DNA from: Lentzea waywayandensis
GTDB lineage: Bacteria > Actinomycetota > Actinomycetes > Mycobacteriales > Pseudonocardiaceae
NCBI RefSeq assembly: GCF_900115955.1
Contig: NZ_FOYL01000012.1
Coordinates: 242,545-306,544, forward strand
Reading direction: 5' to 3'
DNA: 64,000 bases
A model generated the notes under the pieces. That model ran no database searches. It saw only the letters and a list, made by a program, of their open reading frames with translations, and was not told the origin of the DNA. Numbering within the stretch: position 1 is the stretch's first letter; the number at the start of each line of letters is the position of its first letter. Both the position numbers and the translations under genes were made by a program. This document shows positions 1 to 9,106 of this stretch, one piece after another.

Positions 1-2365
1 CCTGGTGGGGGAGCAGGGTCGTGCGGTACACGCCGATGCTCTTGCCCTGCAAGGCGGTGAGCACCTTCGCGGCGGTGCGGACGAGCACGGCCACCGCCGC
101 TGCGCCTCCCGCGACCGCTGCGGCCGCGGGGGCCGCCACGGCGAGTGCCGCCAGTGTGACGATCGCCGCCGCCACGTCCTTGTCGGCGGTCTGCTGCACG
201 AGCAGGTCGGCGAGGTCGGCTTCGCGCGTGTCGTCCTTCGCGACCCAGATGGCGATGTCCAGGAACCGCGCGACCGGCCCGTCGTAGATCAGCACGTCGT
301 CGAACGGCAACCGGTGTCCGTCGCCGATCCGGTCGAAGCGCATGGTGCTGGCCCGGTAGGGGTCGCCGGTCTGAGCGGCTGTGATGACCACCGCGTCGAC
401 CCGCACGCGGGACTTCAGGAACGCGAGGTTGTTGTGGACGGTGAGTTCCTTGAGCCGGACCGACACGTGCGTGGGCGGTGTGGTGCCGCGCGGGGTGAGT
501 GAGCGGAGCGACGGATCCGGGCGTTCGTCGATCTCGAACCCCGGTTCGTCGGCGGTCGGCCTCGCCGTGGGGTGCAGGAGGAAGTCGAACCGCTCCACGC
601 GCCAGCGGACTCCGCCGACTGAGCCCAGGCGAGGTACGTCCCTCGTGCCGACCGCCAGATCGGTCACGAGGTGCTCCAGCGCGTTCTGGTCGTGGCCGCG
701 GGTCAGCCCGCGCTGTCCGAGCCTCCCCAGCCGGTCCACCTGGAGGTCCGCGATGACGGTGACGAAGCTTTCGAGTCGTGGGGCGCCCTTGGGCAGGGTT
801 TCCGGCCAGACGAGGGGAATCCCGCCGCGCCAGTCGTGGCCCAGTTCGTACGTCTCGTTCTCGGCGAGCGTGACGCCGCTGGGTTGCGAAGTGGTCAGCG
901 GGGTCACGGCGCCTGCCAGGCCGATGTCGAACACGCAGGCGTACCGCTGCCCGTTCGACGAGTTGGAGATGCGCATGAACAGTCTGTCGCCGACGTGCAG
1001 ATGATCGCCGGACGAGATCTCGGTCTTGTCGCCGTTGGGCAGCACCCGGACGTAGGACACGGTCACGTCCCGAGGCAGCGACGCGTCGCCGGCACCGCTC
1101 GGCAGGGTGCGGACGTGTTCGGCGATCGCCAGTTTGCGCACCGCCTCGACCGCTTCGGTGTGGGACATCGGCTGGGCGTTCAGCGGTTCGCCGCCGCCGT
1201 CCAGCAGAAACACGTGGTCGCCTTCCACGCGTGCGGTCGCGAACGCCTCCGCCCCTGCCTCCACGGGAACCACGCCCGCTGTGTCGCTGAGCTCGGCAGC
1301 GAGCTCATCACGGCGCGGGGCGCCGGGCGGGACCACGGCGACGGGGCGGCGGGTGAGCGCGACCTCGACCGGCCACGCGGACGTTCCGGCGGGCAGGTGT
1401 GCAGGCCCGTCGTGCCGGAGAACCGCGTCGCCGTCCACGAAATCGTCGACGATCGCGTCGTGAACCAGGATGTCGGCGCCCGGTGCGCGCAGGTCGTACC
1501 GGTCGCCGCGCGCGACCCCGAAGATCGCCGCGTCCGGCAGCACCGTTCTCCCGTTCTCGACCCGCACCGGGAGGACCCCCACGGCGTCGCGGGTCCGGAG
1601 GGAGAACAGGAGCCGCTCGGCGGGGCCCTCGACGTCCGGCCGCTGCTCGGTGGTGACGGCGTTCCGCATCAGCTCCAGGGCGTCCAGCCACGTGATGGTG
1701 CCGCCGGCGTCGGTCAGCAGCGGCACGAGTGCGCCGGTGAGCATTCCGTGCTGCGCGCCGAGCGCCGGGATGTAGTCCTCGTACGCGCTCTGGTCGGGGG
1801 AGCACGCGACAACGCGGACGGCGTGCAGGTTCCCGTCGCCCGTCCGGTGGTGCCGGGCGCGGACCTCTGTCCAGCGCGAGACCAGGTCTTCCTCGGGAAA
1901 CGCGAGCTGTGTCGCCTTGGGCAGCGCGCCGCGGCGGCGGGACATCCTGGCGGAGTGGCAGCAGTCGAGGATCACCGTCACGTTGGTCGTCTTCTCAGTC
2001 AGCTGGTGTTGCAACTCGCTGAGCTCCTCGGCCAGCACGCACCGTGCGCGGCCGTTGGACCGGTCGTCGGCGTCGGTGGGCACGATGTACTGCAACCAGG
2101 TGGGCAGCGTGGGGTCCTGGTCGGCCAGCGGGTTGCGCATCCTGCCACCGTGACCGGAGTAGTACACGACAACGGTGTCGTCGGGGCCGCTGTCCTGGAT
2201 CAGTGTCCGGTACCGGTCGAATATCGCGTCCGTGGTCGCGTTCTTCTCGATGCTGGGAATGGTGTCGAAGCCGAGCTTCGAGAGCGCGTCGTCCATCAGC
2301 TCGATGTCGCCGTGCACGCCGGTGAGCCCCTGGATCTGGCTTCCGATCAGCAGTGCTCGTTTCAT
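1..2365 (-). CDS. Caspase-like (peptidase C14) protein, C-terminus cut by the window edge
   Basis: The gene starts with ATG at 2365 and reads leftward without a stop to the window edge, so at least 788 residues are visible and the C-terminus is missing. The first about 230 residues form a caspase/metacaspase domain. The first strand is RALLIGSQIQG, the histidine motif YYSGHGG carries His72, and the cysteine motif ILDCCHSAR carries Cys136, the expected nucleophile in D-x-C-H-S. A long beta-rich region follows, with no domain I recognise. The visible end is hydrophobic and Ala/Val-rich (AIVTLAALAVAA and onward), possibly a membrane-interacting helix. It lies 18 nt downstream of the TPR-CHAT gene on the same strand and is probably co-transcribed with it and with the tandem-CHAT gene. 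Inference: it is the executioner, or a substrate, in a protease cascade. Confidence 0.85.
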   Translation of the reverse strand, partial: MKRALLIGSQIQGLTGVHGDIELMDDALSKLGFDTIPSIEKNATTDAIFDRYRTLIQDSGPDDTVVVYYSGHGGRMRNPLADQDPTLPTWLQYIVPTDADDRSNGRARCVLAEELSELQHQLTEKTTNVTVILDCCHSARMSRRRGALPKATQLAFPEEDLVSRWTEVRARHHRTGDGNLHAVRVVACSPDQSAYEDYIPALGAQHGMLTGALVPLLTDAGGTITWLDALELMRNAVTTEQRPDVEGPAERLLFSLRTRDAVGVLPVRVENGRTVLPDAAIFGVARGDRYDLRAPGADILVHDAIVDDFVDGDAVLRHDGPAHLPAGTSAWPVEVALTRRPVAVVPPGAPRRDELAAELSDTAGVVPVEAGAEAFATARVEGDHVFLLDGGGEPLNAQPMSHTEAVEAVRKLAIAEHVRTLPSGAGDASLPRDVTVSYVRVLPNGDKTEISSGDHLHVGDRLFMRISNSSNGQRYACVFDIGLAGAVTPLTTSQPSGVTLAENETYELGHDWRGGIPLVWPETLPKGAPRLESFVTVIADLQVDRLGRLGQRGLTRGHDQNALEHLVTDLAVGTRDVPRLGSVGGVRWRVERFDFLLHPTARPTADEPGFEIDERPDPSLRSLTPRGTTPPTHVSVRLKELTVHNNLAFLKSRVRVDAVVITAAQTGDPYRASTMRFDRIGDGHRLPFDDVLIYDGPVARFLDIAIWVAKDDTREADLADLLVQQTADKDVAAAIVTLAALAVAAPAAAAVAGGAAAVAVLVRTAAKVLTALQGKSIGVYRTTLLPHQ

Positions 2366-2383
2366 GGCGGGACCTCCGGAGGA

Positions 2384-5300
2384 TCAGATTCCTATGTGGA
2401 CGAACGGGGCCCACCACGACGGGTGGCCGGCGGACCTGTCCGGGTTCGCCGCGAGCGGTTCGACGTCACGGGTGGTGCGGCGGCCGCCGGTGTTCACGGG
2501 TGCGCCGGCCTGCTCGGCCAGCTGCGCGTACCAGTCGCGCCGGTCGGCCTCTCCGGCCAGCCGGACGCGTTGCTGCGCGGCCGAAAGTGCTCGTGCGACG
2601 GGGGTGCCGCGGGCGATCTCCTCGGCGAAGGCGACCATGGTCAGACAGCCGGCCTGGTCGTCGACCGGCCACAGCGCCACGACGGAGTGGCGCGCTCCGG
2701 CGGCGAGCAGGCCGCGGGCGAGGCCGACCACGTCGCCGCCCATCGTGATGGAACCCCGGCCCGTGTCGCAGGCCGACAGCACCGCGAGGTCGATGTCGAG
2801 CCCGACCCCGAGCAGTTCGGCGAGGGTGATCTGGTCACGGCCGGCGAGGACGAGCGCGCTCAGGTTCGGCGCCTCGTCGTCGAGCAGGCCGTGGGTCGCC
2901 ATGTGCAGGATCGGGTGACGGGCCGCGAACGCGGACCGGACGCCCGCCTCGTCGGCACGGTCACCGACGACGGCGTCGGCCTGCAGCAGGCGTGCCACGG
3001 CAAGAGCCTCGACCCGGGCACCGGGCAGCCGGTGCAGGCCGCGCGAGGGATGGGTCGCCGGATCACCGACGACCGTCGCGCCGCTGAGGCGGGGCGCGGG
3101 GCGTCCCGACAGCTGCGGGACGAGCGCGGCGGACGGCAGGTGCGACACGGCGCGGTCGTGCCCGAGCGGCCGGCCGCGATGGGGAAGCGCGTGGAACGGC
3201 AGCAGGTTCATCGTTCCGAACGGCACCACGACGATCCGGTCGTGGTGGTCGAGCAGGTGACGGACCGGGCCGAGGAGCGTGTCCGCCACGAGTTCCTCGT
3301 CGGTGGACACGCGCCGGTCGCCCTGCCAGGCGGCGTGCAGGCGGTGCATGGCGCCGGTCAGCGCCAGCGAGTCGACGTCGCGCCGCCACCCCGTGCAGGT
3401 CGTCGCGGTGAGCGCCCACACCAGCAGTTCGTCGTCGCCGAACAGGTACTCGACCAGCAGGGTGCCGGGGGCGAGGTGGTGGGCGACGGACTCGGCGGTC
3501 GCCGGCGGAAGCGAGACGGACCTGCGCCGGGTGGCACCGGGAGCGCGCCGCTCCAGGTCGGCGCCGGCCGAGTCCAGCCGGTCCTGCGCCGCTGCCAGCT
3601 CGTCGGCGGTCCGGCTGTGCACAGCGGGGTCGCGCTGACGCCACGCCGCTCGTCGCCGGTCGTAGAAGCCGATCCACTCCGCCTGTGCCTGCCGCCAGGC
3701 CCGGAAGCCGGGTGCGGCCGCCGGGGCACCTGCCGCCCAGGCGGCGTCCGCGACCAGGGCGCCGAGCGAGAACGACCGCGTGCGGTCCGCCGCGGCGAAC
3801 CCGGCCGAGTGCTCTCCTCGCGCGATGGACGCCGCGGCGGCGGCCTGGTAGAGACGCCGGATCATGGCGTCGTCCAGCACGGCGACCCGGAACGCGTCGC
3901 TGGTGAGCGCCGAGAACCAGCGTTCGAACCTGACCGCGCCGTCAGCGGCGAACGAGGCCGCCTCGGTGGAACGCCCGAGCCCGAGCGCGATGCGAGCGCG
4001 CAGAACGTGGCCTTCCCAGTCCTGCCTCCAGACCGGAGAGTCCATTGTGGAGGGAAGTGTCCATTCCGCACCGAGTGCGCTCTTCGCGTTGCCGAACGCC
4101 CTGGCGTTGAGCCACAGCGTGGCGGCCTGCTCCGGGTCGATCTCGGGAGATCCGTCGAAGTACGCCCTGGTCCGGGTGAGCAGCTCGTCCCTGCGGCCCC
4201 ACCCCGCCAGCACCGCGAGCGCCAGGCTGTGCCCGGCCGAGTCGGTCGCGGCCAGCGCCGCGGCGAACTCGGACTCGGCCTTCGCGGTGTCGCCTCGTTG
4301 TGCGGCGGCGAGCGCACTGGTCTGGTGGGTCATGACATCGGCCATCGCCACGACGTCGGCCAGGCAGCGGGCGGCGATGTCCACGTTCGCCTGCTCCATC
4401 GCGGCCCAGTCCTGTCCTCCCGCGTGAGGACCGCCTCGTGCCTCCCTCAGCACCGTGAGGTCGCGCTTCGCCTGTTCGATGCGTGACAACGGATCCTGGA
4501 CGGGGGCGTGCAGCGGCCTGGGCCCGCCGGGCGCCCTGGCGAACAGCAGGGCGGCGCGGTCGTGCAGTCCCGCCAGGCTGTCGGGGTCCCGCTCCCTGAT
4601 GAGCTGGTCGCCCAGCCAGGCCAGCAGGTGAACGACGCCCAGCCAGGTCACGGGATCGAGCTGTCCCGTTCCCGAGAGTCCGTCGTGAGGAGCCATCCGT
4701 TCGACGAGCGTCTCCTCGATCGTCGCGATGGTGGCGCCTCTGCTGTTCAGCCGTGCGTACAACTCGCCGAGGTCGCTGATCACCGTCAGCTCGGCATCGG
4801 GGTCGCCGAGCGCGCGCACGAGCCGTCGCGACAGCTCGTAGGCCGCCAGCGATGCCTCGACGTCGCCGGCGTCGTGGAACGCGTTCGCGGCGCAGTGGAC
4901 GATCCCGGCACACCCCAGCGCGAAGCTTCGGCTTCCGCCGCCGGTCACCCAGGCGGTGGCGTGGGCGACCAGGTCCGGTTGGTCCGGGGAAGGCCGTTCG
5001 TCCGAGAGGCCTGCCACCGCGAGATGGGTGAGTGCCAGCACGTGGCCCGCACCGTCAGCCGCCGCGCGAAAACCTTCAGCCGCTGCCTCGAGCGTCTCCC
5101 GAGCCGCGTCGGGGCGGCCGTCGAGGCGGTGCAGCCAGGCCAGGCGGAGGTCGGTCGAGGCGACACCGCGAGGTGAGCGCGCGGCCACGAACGCGGCCCG
5201 CGCGTTCCGGTAGTGGTCCAGGACTTGAGCCCTTGCTCGCGCATCACCGAGCACGGCCGCGTCACCCCGGGCCGCGAGGTCGAAACCCAGCGTCTCCGGT

Positions 5301-5914
5301 GACTGCAACGGCGTCAGAGCCGCGTCGCCGGCCGCCAGGTGGACCAGTCCGACGCTGAGCGCGTCCATGTCCGCAGCGCGGGAGTGGACCATCTCCAGGA
5401 GCGCAGCTGTGCGTTCATGACGGCCCGCACGGCGCTCGACGTCCGCACGCAGGAGCTCGACGTAAGCCGCTGCCGTGCCGTCACCGGCCTGCTCGGCGAG
5501 AGCTTGCCACTCGGTGATCGTCGGAAGCAGCACGGTGCCGAGCATCTGGGCGCCCTGGTCCTCACCGGCGCGGCGCGCACCGGTGGCCAGCGTCCGGAGC
5601 ACCAGGGACACGGGCACGATCTCCTCGGCGACGGCGCTCAACAGGGTCCGCGCGGACCGCGGCGTGGGTTTCGGCGGCGGGAGCACTCCGCAGTCGGTGC
5701 CGCCCGGCCACCACTGCGCGTCGAGGTAGGTCGCGCAGTACCGCAACGCTTCGACCGCGTCGTCGCCGGATCCGTTCTGGCCGAGGTCTTCCAGCAGCCG
5801 CAGCGCTCGGCGCGGTTCGCCCGCACCGATCGCGGCGCAGACCTCCTCCAGCGGTGTGCCGGCTTCCGCGGTGACCCAGAGGTCTCTGGCCAGTGCGGCG
5901 ATGAGGTCCACCAC
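2384..5914 (-). CDS. TPR-CHAT protein (caspase-like CHAT peptidase)
   Basis: About 1175 residues. GTG codons at 5914 and 5911 both follow a GGAGG site; the second has the better spacing (7 nt). The open frame extends further upstream, but that part lies inside the preceding gene and has poor codon use. The N-terminal and central parts are helical, with TPR-like repeats (for example LGELYARL and AAYELSRRLV). The C-terminal about 300 residues are a CHAT domain: strand IVVVPFGTMNLLPFHAL, His near 1008 in HMATHG, Cys near 1049 in LSACDTG, and the family ending WWAPFVHIG. This TPR-plus-CHAT arrangement is that of Csx29 of craspase, but there is no CRISPR system in the window. It starts 1 nt after the stop of the upstream CHAT gene, so the two are translationally coupled. 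Confidence 0.88.
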   Translation of the reverse strand: MVDLIAALARDLWVTAEAGTPLEEVCAAIGAGEPRRALRLLEDLGQNGSGDDAVEALRYCATYLDAQWWPGGTDCGVLPPPKPTPRSARTLLSAVAEEIVPVSLVLRTLATGARRAGEDQGAQMLGTVLLPTITEWQALAEQAGDGTAAAYVELLRADVERRAGRHERTAALLEMVHSRAADMDALSVGLVHLAAGDAALTPLQSPETLGFDLAARGDAAVLGDARARAQVLDHYRNARAAFVAARSPRGVASTDLRLAWLHRLDGRPDAARETLEAAAEGFRAAADGAGHVLALTHLAVAGLSDERPSPDQPDLVAHATAWVTGGGSRSFALGCAGIVHCAANAFHDAGDVEASLAAYELSRRLVRALGDPDAELTVISDLGELYARLNSRGATIATIEETLVERMAPHDGLSGTGQLDPVTWLGVVHLLAWLGDQLIRERDPDSLAGLHDRAALLFARAPGGPRPLHAPVQDPLSRIEQAKRDLTVLREARGGPHAGGQDWAAMEQANVDIAARCLADVVAMADVMTHQTSALAAAQRGDTAKAESEFAAALAATDSAGHSLALAVLAGWGRRDELLTRTRAYFDGSPEIDPEQAATLWLNARAFGNAKSALGAEWTLPSTMDSPVWRQDWEGHVLRARIALGLGRSTEAASFAADGAVRFERWFSALTSDAFRVAVLDDAMIRRLYQAAAAASIARGEHSAGFAAADRTRSFSLGALVADAAWAAGAPAAAPGFRAWRQAQAEWIGFYDRRRAAWRQRDPAVHSRTADELAAAQDRLDSAGADLERRAPGATRRRSVSLPPATAESVAHHLAPGTLLVEYLFGDDELLVWALTATTCTGWRRDVDSLALTGAMHRLHAAWQGDRRVSTDEELVADTLLGPVRHLLDHHDRIVVVPFGTMNLLPFHALPHRGRPLGHDRAVSHLPSAALVPQLSGRPAPRLSGATVVGDPATHPSRGLHRLPGARVEALAVARLLQADAVVGDRADEAGVRSAFAARHPILHMATHGLLDDEAPNLSALVLAGRDQITLAELLGVGLDIDLAVLSACDTGRGSITMGGDVVGLARGLLAAGARHSVVALWPVDDQAGCLTMVAFAEEIARGTPVARALSAAQQRVRLAGEADRRDWYAQLAEQAGAPVNTGGRRTTRDVEPLAANPDRSAGHPSWWAPFVHIGI

Positions 5915-5915
5915 G

Positions 5916-8870
5916 TCACCTCCCCGCCCCGTCGCGCACCGAGACCGGCAACGCCGGCAGCCGGGTCGTCGGGTTGCCGTAGAGCGCGTAGGCAGCCCAG
6001 GCGATGTGGAGCTGGTTCGCTGCCAGGAGCTTCTCCCTGGTCTGCCGGACGGCCTCGCCGACGATCGCGCCGCCGAGCAGCTTCTCGTAGAAGTCCAGCG
6101 CGAACTGGGCGGCGAGATCGTCGTAGAGGGGCCACAACGCTCCGACGCACGCGCTGGCACCGCCGTAGACGAAGGCGCTCGCGAGCCCTTTGTGCTCCTC
6201 GCCGAGGTAGGTCGTGTTCGCGTCGTCGTCATCGGTGGCGACCCGGCTGCTGTCGCAGGCGTTGAGGAACACGAACGGGCTCCCGCGGGTGATGCGCTGG
6301 ATCTTGTGGGCGGTGAACGGTTCCCCGCCGGCGAGCAACAACCTGCTCTCCTCCGGCTTTTCGGGACAGAACTGCGCGTGCCCGGCGTAATGGATCACGT
6401 GGTACTTGCCGGACAGCAGCGCCTCGTTGAGCGCGTACCCGGTGGCCTCGTCCCCGAACAGCGTGGTGATCCCGATCAGCTTCGACCTGCCCGCGTTCCA
6501 GGTGGTGTCGAGGTGGTTCGCGATCGCCTCGACCTCCTTCTTCGCGTGGGAGAGGTTCTTGCCGGGGTCCGCGTAGACGAGCAGGAACTTCAGCTGCCCG
6601 TCGGTGTCGCGTGGCTGGTGCTGCACGCGGCGCGGAAATCCGTGGCTCACCGGCATGCGGGCGAACGGACGGCGCCGGCTCAGGAACTCCTCGCCGTCGT
6701 GCATCAGCTCCCACGGGATCTCGACGTCGTCGGTGGTGATCGTCAGGCTTCCCGAGGTGTCGGCGGCGAGCATCCGCTGCGTGCTTTCGGGGATCATGAG
6801 GCTGTACAACAGGTCTCCGATCGTGCGGAGCTGCTCCGCCACGTCCGTCGCCGGCGGCGTGGACGGCTGCGGCCGCTCACCGGCGTCGCGGATCCGCCCG
6901 CGGGCACCGTCGTTCACCGCGCTGGTGACCTTGTCGATGAGGCGCACGATGCTCGCTCTGTCCTGCGTGCTCACCACAGTGGTCCCGGGCAGCAAGGTTG
7001 TCGGCGAGGATTCGCCGTAGATGCGCAGCAACGAGGTGTACTGGACGAGGTCGTCCTTCCTGTCCCGTCGCAGCACAATGAGCTCGGAACGGCGCTTGAG
7101 CCGTTGGGCGTCCTCGAGCTTGTTCTGCAGCACGGCGAGGAGAGGATCGCCGTGCTTGTCCATGTACGCCTGGTCGATCCTGCCGAAACGGGCGCTCAGC
7201 TCGTTGAGCGTGACGAAGACGCGGTTGCACTGATGCGCGTCGAGTGCGCGCTTGATCTGCAGGAGCAGCGATTCGAGAGCGACGACGTGCGTTCGGTCGT
7301 CGATCACCGAGGCGCCCTCGTTGCTCGCCTCCGCCAGTGCCGCCGTGAGCTCGGCGACGCGAGCGGTCCAGCTGAGAACGTCGATCCTCGCCTGGGCGTG
7401 CAGGGTTTTCTGCTGCTCCAGCAAGGACTTCAGGACGGGCGCCGCCGCCTCGGCGCAGAGCCACAGGGGACCGTCCAGCAGGGCGGCGAGGTGGTCGAGC
7501 AACGGGCTGACCGGACTGGTTCTCGCGGAGCGGATGATGTCCTGGACTTCCTTCGCGCGCTTCTCGGCGGCGTCGAGCAGATGCGCTTCGCCCGTGACGG
7601 CGAACAACCGGTCCCTTTGCAGAGGACCGATGAGGTTCCTGAGCTGAAGAGTCAGGGTCGTGCGTTCGGCGGCGCGCATCGAGAGGTGGGCCAGGTGGCT
7701 CGCGATCGATCGGGACGGGGGAGCGTCGGAGGTGTTCGGGTGGGTTTCCTCGAGCGCCTCGGGACCGGTCGCGAGCGTTGTCAGCTGCCTGAGGACCTCC
7801 TCGGGCATGCCCGCACGGGTGTCCTGTGGCCAGTGCAGGCGCAGGGTCTCCAGGTTTCGGCGCGCGATGTCGAGGCGGAGTTCCCGGTGCTCGGCATCCG
7901 GCCAGGAGGCGCTGGGGCCGGGGAACTGGCCGGCGTCGGACGGACCGCGTCCGCGGGTGCTCAGACAGATCGGCGGAGCCGCGCTCTCCCCCTGGTACAG
8001 CACGGAGAAGGACCAGTCCGGTCTGCCCGGCTCGGCGAGGTCGACCGCGGCGCGGGCGCAGGCCACCGCGGCCTCGGCCGTGTCGCCGGCGGCGAGTGAG
8101 TGGTAGAGAGCCGCCATGAAGTTCTCTCTGATGGCGCTGTCGCTGCTGGTGCGGAACCCGATGACGGTCGGCACCTGAGCGGCGAACCCGGCGGCGGTGA
8201 TGTCGGTGGGGCATCCGTCGAGGATCAGCAGTCGTGGCGGCGGCCGGCCGGACAGCGCGAGGAACATGTCGGCGGTGGACGTCGTCGCCTGGTCGGGCAG
8301 CAGGTGCACCACGTGCGGGAACTCGGTCAGGTCCTCGCGGACCGGAACCTCGTTCTGTCTCATGACCTCCGTGTCCGCGGGGAGGAAGGACACCGGTTGC
8401 TCGGCGTCACCCACGACGAGCACACCTGGCCGAGTGGTGGCCGTCGGCTCGCCTGCCGTCTCACAGTGTGTCTGCCGCAGGACGGTGTATCCGGGGATCA
8501 GCGCGAGGAAGTCCTTCGCGATCGCCCGGTCGTACAGCAGTTCCCACGGCAGGGCTTGAAGATCGCGCGACCTGGTGACCACGCGGAGTCGCACACCGGT
8601 CCGCTGGAGTTCGGCGGCGCAGATCGCCCAGGCGTACAACTTGGTCGCGGCACCGAGGAACACCGCGCCGAACAGCCGCATGCCGATGTCGCGCGCGAAG
8701 TCGGTCTCCGCGTTGCCCGCGGTCTGCTTGAACACCAACGGACTCGTGAGCGTGCTGAGATCCGCCTGGTCGACCGGGATCGTGAACTCGACCTGCCGCG
8801 AGCCGTGTTCGGTGCGGATCCTCGCGCTGTCGGTCGAAAGCTCCACCCAAAGGTCAACGGGGTCGCTCAT
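5916..8870 (-). CDS. Tandem-CHAT protein: N-terminal degenerate CHAT, C-terminal active-looking CHAT
   Basis: 984 residues. ATG at 8870 sits 4 nt after GGGAGG. Two CHAT-like domains can be seen. The first (about residues 95-260) has the LPWELLYD motif and a Cys220 strand (LLILDGC). At the catalytic His position it reads HVVHLLPD, so the His is replaced by Asp. The second (about residues 660-984) has IPWELMHD, catalytic His831 in HYAGHA and Cys872 in FLNACDSS, then GALWPLYDD and YALYGNPTTR. Residues about 280-640 are predominantly helical and may be a sensing or scaffold region. It is the first gene of the minus-strand operon CHAT-CHAT / TPR-CHAT / caspase. Inference: a pseudo-protease domain in the first gene suggests regulatory pairing. 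Substrate and trigger are unknown. Confidence 0.87.
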   Translation of the reverse strand: MSDPVDLWVELSTDSARIRTEHGSRQVEFTIPVDQADLSTLTSPLVFKQTAGNAETDFARDIGMRLFGAVFLGAATKLYAWAICAAELQRTGVRLRVVTRSRDLQALPWELLYDRAIAKDFLALIPGYTVLRQTHCETAGEPTATTRPGVLVVGDAEQPVSFLPADTEVMRQNEVPVREDLTEFPHVVHLLPDQATTSTADMFLALSGRPPPRLLILDGCPTDITAAGFAAQVPTVIGFRTSSDSAIRENFMAALYHSLAAGDTAEAAVACARAAVDLAEPGRPDWSFSVLYQGESAAPPICLSTRGRGPSDAGQFPGPSASWPDAEHRELRLDIARRNLETLRLHWPQDTRAGMPEEVLRQLTTLATGPEALEETHPNTSDAPPSRSIASHLAHLSMRAAERTTLTLQLRNLIGPLQRDRLFAVTGEAHLLDAAEKRAKEVQDIIRSARTSPVSPLLDHLAALLDGPLWLCAEAAAPVLKSLLEQQKTLHAQARIDVLSWTARVAELTAALAEASNEGASVIDDRTHVVALESLLLQIKRALDAHQCNRVFVTLNELSARFGRIDQAYMDKHGDPLLAVLQNKLEDAQRLKRRSELIVLRRDRKDDLVQYTSLLRIYGESSPTTLLPGTTVVSTQDRASIVRLIDKVTSAVNDGARGRIRDAGERPQPSTPPATDVAEQLRTIGDLLYSLMIPESTQRMLAADTSGSLTITTDDVEIPWELMHDGEEFLSRRRPFARMPVSHGFPRRVQHQPRDTDGQLKFLLVYADPGKNLSHAKKEVEAIANHLDTTWNAGRSKLIGITTLFGDEATGYALNEALLSGKYHVIHYAGHAQFCPEKPEESRLLLAGGEPFTAHKIQRITRGSPFVFLNACDSSRVATDDDDANTTYLGEEHKGLASAFVYGGASACVGALWPLYDDLAAQFALDFYEKLLGGAIVGEAVRQTREKLLAANQLHIAWAAYALYGNPTTRLPALPVSVRDGAGR

Positions 8871-9106
8871 GGTTCCTCCCGAAGCTGACCAGACGCGTCT
8901 GCCGGGTTTGCCGTCGTGCAGCAAGTCAGTCTGCGTGGCTCGCGCCGCCGTTACGCTCCGCTATCTATCTCATCCGAATGGTCCAACAATTCCAGTGGAT
9001 GCGAAATTGGCTGGTCTTTACGGGTGATGCGGGGTGTTTGTCGCTAACCGAGGGTGATTGGCGGGCGATGCTCCGGCAGGAGCGAATCCGGAAACCGGGT
9101 GGCGAC
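8871..9106. promoter_or_regulatory. Divergent intergenic region of the caspase/CHAT module
   Basis: 236 bp separate the tandem-CHAT start (8870, minus) from the hydrolase start (9107, plus), so promoters for both must lie here. Local AT content is higher than in the flanking genes, especially 8955-9055, as expected of a promoter. I see no clear -10/-35 pair that I would assign and no strong inverted repeat. Confidence 0.4.

Noticed and set aside
671..4486. Plus-strand open frame of 1271 codons
   Set aside because: It is antisense to the caspase and TPR-CHAT genes, which have clear catalytic motifs; its product is Arg/Gly/Val/Asp low-complexity typical of GC-rich shadow frames.
2384..5914. 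Assignment of the TPR-CHAT gene as craspase Csx29
   Set aside because: Only the architecture agrees; no Cas protein or array is present.
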